Of a stretch of 8,992 nt of DNA, positions 5,931 through 8,992 are shown in pieces; position 1 is the stretch's first letter; every line of letters starts with the position of its first letter. The DNA is from Deltaproteobacteria bacterium. GTDB taxonomy: Bacteria > Desulfobacterota > Binatia > DP-6. Both the position numbers and the translations under genes were made by a program. Below the pieces are notes generated by a model. It did no database searches, was not told the DNA's origin, and was given only the letters and a program-made list of their open reading frames with translations. The stretch is taken from contig VBLD01000112.1 in assembly GCA_005879205.1 (NCBI GenBank), positions 12,464 to 21,455 on the forward strand. The letters are read 5' to 3'.

Positions 5931-6907
5931 CTCCGGTCGACGCGCGGCACGGCCGCCTCCATCTCGCGCGCGAAGTGCTCGGCGGGACGCGCGGCGGAGG
6001 GGTCGAGGTCGAAGTCCTCGTCGGCCGGCGAGGTGGCGAGCTTCGCGAGCAGCTCGTCGATCTCGCGCTTCGCGAGGCCGAGACGGGCGAGCTCCTCGCG
6101 GCTCACGCGCCCGGGTCGCGCCTCGAGCCCGCCGTCGTCGACGCGGACAAGACGGCGCATCGCCTCGAGCTCGCCACGCGAGAGGTGCGCGCCGCGAAAC
6201 TCGTAGTCCAGCCAGGCCTCAAAGCTGAGCGGCGCGACGCGCTTCAGCATGCCGGCGATGACGCGGGCGAAGACGCGGATCTCGTGCTGCGCGTGCGGGT
6301 CGACGCGCACGGTGAGGAAATGGAACAGGTTGTGGAGGTCGATCTTCCAGTACCACTGCGTGTAGGTCGAGAGCGGGAGGTCGATGCGTGCCAGCTCGCG
6401 CGCGACGTCGTGGCCGACCAGCCACTCGTACTGCTCGGCGGCGAGCCGGCGGACGGCTTCCGCACGCGCGACGGCATCGGCGTGGAGCTCTCGCAGCGGC
6501 GCACCGCCGCGCCCCTGCCGGTTGCTGGCCGCCTGCGCCTGGAAGGCGGCCGGCTCCGGCTCATAGAACAGGAGAGGTATCAAGCTATATCTCCCGCTAT
6601 ACTCGTTCGCGCTTGCCGAACGATGCCGGATCCATTGCCTTGCCACGAAGATCGGCATCGCGCAGTGGAACTTGAGCTCGACCATCTCGCTCGGCGTCGT
6701 GTGGCGGTGGCGGCGGAGGTAGCGGATCAAGCCGCGCGTCTCGCTCGTCCGTCGCGTCCCGTAGCCGTACGAGACGCGCGCCGCGCGCTCGACGTCCTCG
6801 TCGGAGCCCATGTAGTCGACGAGCGCGACGAAGCCGTGGTCGAGGACCGGGAAGTAGAGTCCGAGGATCTCCTCGGCGGCCGGGTTGGTCGGGCGGCGCG
6901 TCTCCAC
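5927..6907 (-). CDS. thyX: FAD-dependent thymidylate synthase ThyX
   Basis: ThyX makes dTMP from dUMP using methylene-tetrahydrofolate, FAD and NADPH, replacing ThyA. The 326-residue product carries the diagnostic RHRx7S signature, RHRSASANEYS (94-104), then GRYS. Other family elements are VLDHGFVALVDYMGSD near the start, HTTPSEMVELKF (69-80), and QWYWKIDLHNLFHFL with HAQHEIR in the second half. Classic ThyX proteins are about 220-250 residues; this one has a charged C-terminal extension of about 90 residues (rich in Arg, Glu, Asp), the kind seen in the longer ThyX variants. The start is GTG, with AGAAG as a weak Shine-Dalgarno sequence. The gap to the upstream DUF1015 gene is 50 nt, and the stop overlaps the DUF309 start by 4 nt. 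A patch of lower GC and rare codons coincides with the signature motif. Identity is firm. Confidence 0.97.
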   Translation of the reverse strand: METRRPTNPAAEEILGLYFPVLDHGFVALVDYMGSDEDVERAARVSYGYGTRRTSETRGLIRYLRRHRHTTPSEMVELKFHCAMPIFVARQWIRHRSASANEYSGRYSLIPLLFYEPEPAAFQAQAASNRQGRGGAPLRELHADAVARAEAVRRLAAEQYEWLVGHDVARELARIDLPLSTYTQWYWKIDLHNLFHFLTVRVDPHAQHEIRVFARVIAGMLKRVAPLSFEAWLDYEFRGAHLSRGELEAMRRLVRVDDGGLEARPGRVSREELARLGLAKREIDELLAKLATSPADEDFDLDPSAARPAEHFAREMEAAVPRVDRR

Positions 6908-6957
6908 GGAATCTTCTTACGAGTTGCCCGGCGCCGACGCAAAAGGCCCCGTGCCGC

Positions 6958-8160
<1,203 letters not shown>

Positions 8161-8161
8161 C

Positions 8162-8761
8162 TCAGCCGCCCTCGAGCGCCCGGACGAGCGCTTCGCCCGA
8201 CACCGGGCCCGCGCGCAGCACGCGCACCCGCCCCTCCTCGACCGCCGCGACGGTGGAAGCGCCACCCGGCAGCTCGCCGCCGTCGAGGTAGACTGCAACG
8301 CCGTCGCCGAAGCAGGCGCGCGCCTCGTCGATTCGCCTGGGCGGCGTCCGTCCCGGCGGATTCGCGCTCGGCGCCGTGACGGGACGGCCGAGGCCGGCGA
8401 CCAGGGCGGCGGCGACGGGATGCCCCGGCACGCGGACGCCGATCGTGCCCGAGCCGGCGGTGAGGGCCGCGGGCAGCCGCTCGCGCGCGGGGAGCACCAG
8501 GGTCAACGGCCCCGGCCAGAATCGCGCCGCGAGCCGCCGCACGGCCGGCGAGATCGCCGCGGCGACCGTCTCGGCCATCGCAAGGTCCGTGATCAACACC
8601 AGGATCGGCTTCCCTGCCTCGCGACCCCGGACGGTGACCAATCGCGCAACCGCATCGTCGGACAGCGCGTCCGCGCCGAGGCCGTAGGTCGTCTCGGTCG
8701 GGAAGACGACGAGCGCCCCGGCGGCGAGCGCCGCGACCGCCGCCTCAGTCGGCGCTCTCAG
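8162..8761 (-). CDS. tsaC: Threonylcarbamoyl-AMP synthase TsaC/YwlC (CTG start)
   Basis: TsaC makes threonylcarbamoyl-AMP from threonine, bicarbonate and ATP, the first step of t6A37 tRNA modification. The 199-residue product is a single YrdC domain: PTETTYGLGADAL (from 21), the nucleotide-loop segment TVRGREAGKPILVLI (43-57), FWPGPLTLVLPA, GTIGVRVPGHP (105-115) and PSANPPG (131-137). It lacks the extra C-terminal domain of long Sua5. The usual KxR motif reads R45-G-R47, a conservative change. No ATG, GTG or TTG exists in frame at a sensible place: the upstream frame is a shadow of purE and the next TTG is deep in the domain. CTG at 8761-8759 gives the normal N-terminus and is preceded by AGAGGAAGA at 8776-8768. 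It overlaps the purE end by 17 nt. Family firm; the CTG start is inference. Confidence 0.93.
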   Translation of the reverse strand: MRAPTEAAVAALAAGALVVFPTETTYGLGADALSDDAVARLVTVRGREAGKPILVLITDLAMAETVAAAISPAVRRLAARFWPGPLTLVLPARERLPAALTAGSGTIGVRVPGHPVAAALVAGLGRPVTAPSANPPGRTPPRRIDEARACFGDGVAVYLDGGELPGGASTVAAVEEGRVRVLRAGPVSGEALVRALEGG

Positions 8762-8992
8762 GCGAGATCTTCCTCTGCAGCCGCAAGTTCTTTCCCTCGA
8801 CGCTCTCGGCCAGCTCCGTCTTGAAGCGCTCGAGCCGCTCGCGGATCGGCCGGCTGCGAAGCGCGAGGATCTGTGCCGCCAGCACGGCGGCATTCTCCGC
8901 CCCGGGGCGTCCGATGGCGACGGTCGCGACCGGGACGCCACCCGGCATCTGGACCGTGGCGAGCAGCGCGTCGAGCCCCTGGAGCGGCGTCG
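8745..8992 (-). CDS. purE: PurE, N5-CAIR mutase (N-terminus outside window)
   Basis: Only the C-terminal 82 or so residues are present; the frame is open to the right edge. The segment TPLQGLDALLATVQMPGG followed by VPVATVAIGRPGAENAAVLAAQ is the highly conserved end of class I PurE, which converts N5-CAIR to CAIR in purine synthesis (step 6b). In this family the loop around QMPGG.PVATVA helps form the active site across the octamer. After ILALRSRPIRERLERFK there is a charged tail of about 25 residues (ending SPESAD), slightly longer than many PurE proteins. The stop TGA (8747-8745) falls inside tsaC, giving an overlap of 17 nt if tsaC starts at its CTG. An ATG at 8948 is internal and not the true start. 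A purK gene would be expected nearby but is not in view. Confidence 0.95.
   Translation of the reverse strand, partial: TPLQGLDALLATVQMPGGVPVATVAIGRPGAENAAVLAAQILALRSRPIRERLERFKTELAESVEGKNLRLQRKISPESAD
8768..8776 (-). promoter_or_regulatory. Shine-Dalgarno sequence deciding the tsaC CTG start
   Basis: AGAGGAAGA inside the end of purE lies 9 nt (counted from AGAGGA) upstream of CTG 8761. It is the strongest ribosome site near the tsaC N-terminus and supports the non-standard start. Confidence 0.55.

Noticed and set aside
6908..6957. Possible sigma54-like site or terminator between DUF1015 and thyX (GGCAC and TTTTGC on the minus strand)
   Set aside because: The GG-to-GC distance is 13 nt instead of 10, and no stable stem precedes the short T run, so neither call is supported.
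8762..8941. Upstream extension of the tsaC frame to an ATG at 8941
   Set aside because: It would add about 60 Ser/Arg/Pro-rich residues that are a shadow of the conserved end of PurE and are absent from the YrdC family.

Overview
The window is a GC-rich (roughly 70% by eye), almost gap-free stretch of bacterial chromosome with strong G/C preference at third codon positions. A predicted lipoprotein, an M48 envelope peptidase and a RlmD-type methyltransferase point to a Gram-negative (diderm) bacterium. ThyX instead of ThyA, the MoxR/CoxE pair and the GC content would fit a deltaproteobacterial or related uncultured lineage, but there is no rRNA or marker tree here, so that placement is only an inference. 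I see no mobile element, tRNA, rRNA or CRISPR array.

Plus strand, 1-2675. A 5'-truncated M48 zinc metallopeptidase, a small lipoprotein and a TRAM-containing 4Fe-4S uracil-C5 RNA methyltransferase (RlmD type) run in tight succession (a 5-nt gap, then an 8-nt overlap), probably as one transcript. An 82-85 residue protein of unknown function follows. It has a well-formed sigma70-like promoter (TTGACT-N17-TATCCT) whose -35 box lies over the last codons of rlmD. This set converges on the minus-strand genes with only 6 bp between stop codons.

Minus strand, 8992 down to 2682. In transcription order: purE (3' part only), tsaC/ywlC, a DUF1015 protein, thyX, a DUF309 protein, a MoxR-type AAA+ ATPase, a small DUF5658-like membrane protein, a CoxE-type VWA protein and a Rieske [2Fe-2S] protein. 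Most junctions are overlaps or near-overlaps (purE/tsaC overlap, TGA-G-GTG, GTGA, TGATG). The first genes are nucleotide and translation housekeeping (purine synthesis, t6A tRNA modification, dTMP synthesis). The last four look like a MoxR-VWA chaperone module with a membrane protein and an iron-sulfur protein.

The main observations are: (i) an exact sigma54 (-24/-12) promoter match, TGGCAC-N5-TTGCA, just upstream of the DUF5658-like gene, which would place DUF5658-VWA-Rieske under RpoN control separately from the MoxR gene; (ii) a tsaC gene whose only plausible start is CTG behind a strong Shine-Dalgarno sequence; (iii) a lower-GC, rare-codon patch exactly over the flavin/dUMP signature of thyX; and (iv) the MoxR/membrane/VWA/Rieske gene set itself, which could be a metallocentre-assembly or redox module. 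No obviously new defence or mobile system is present.
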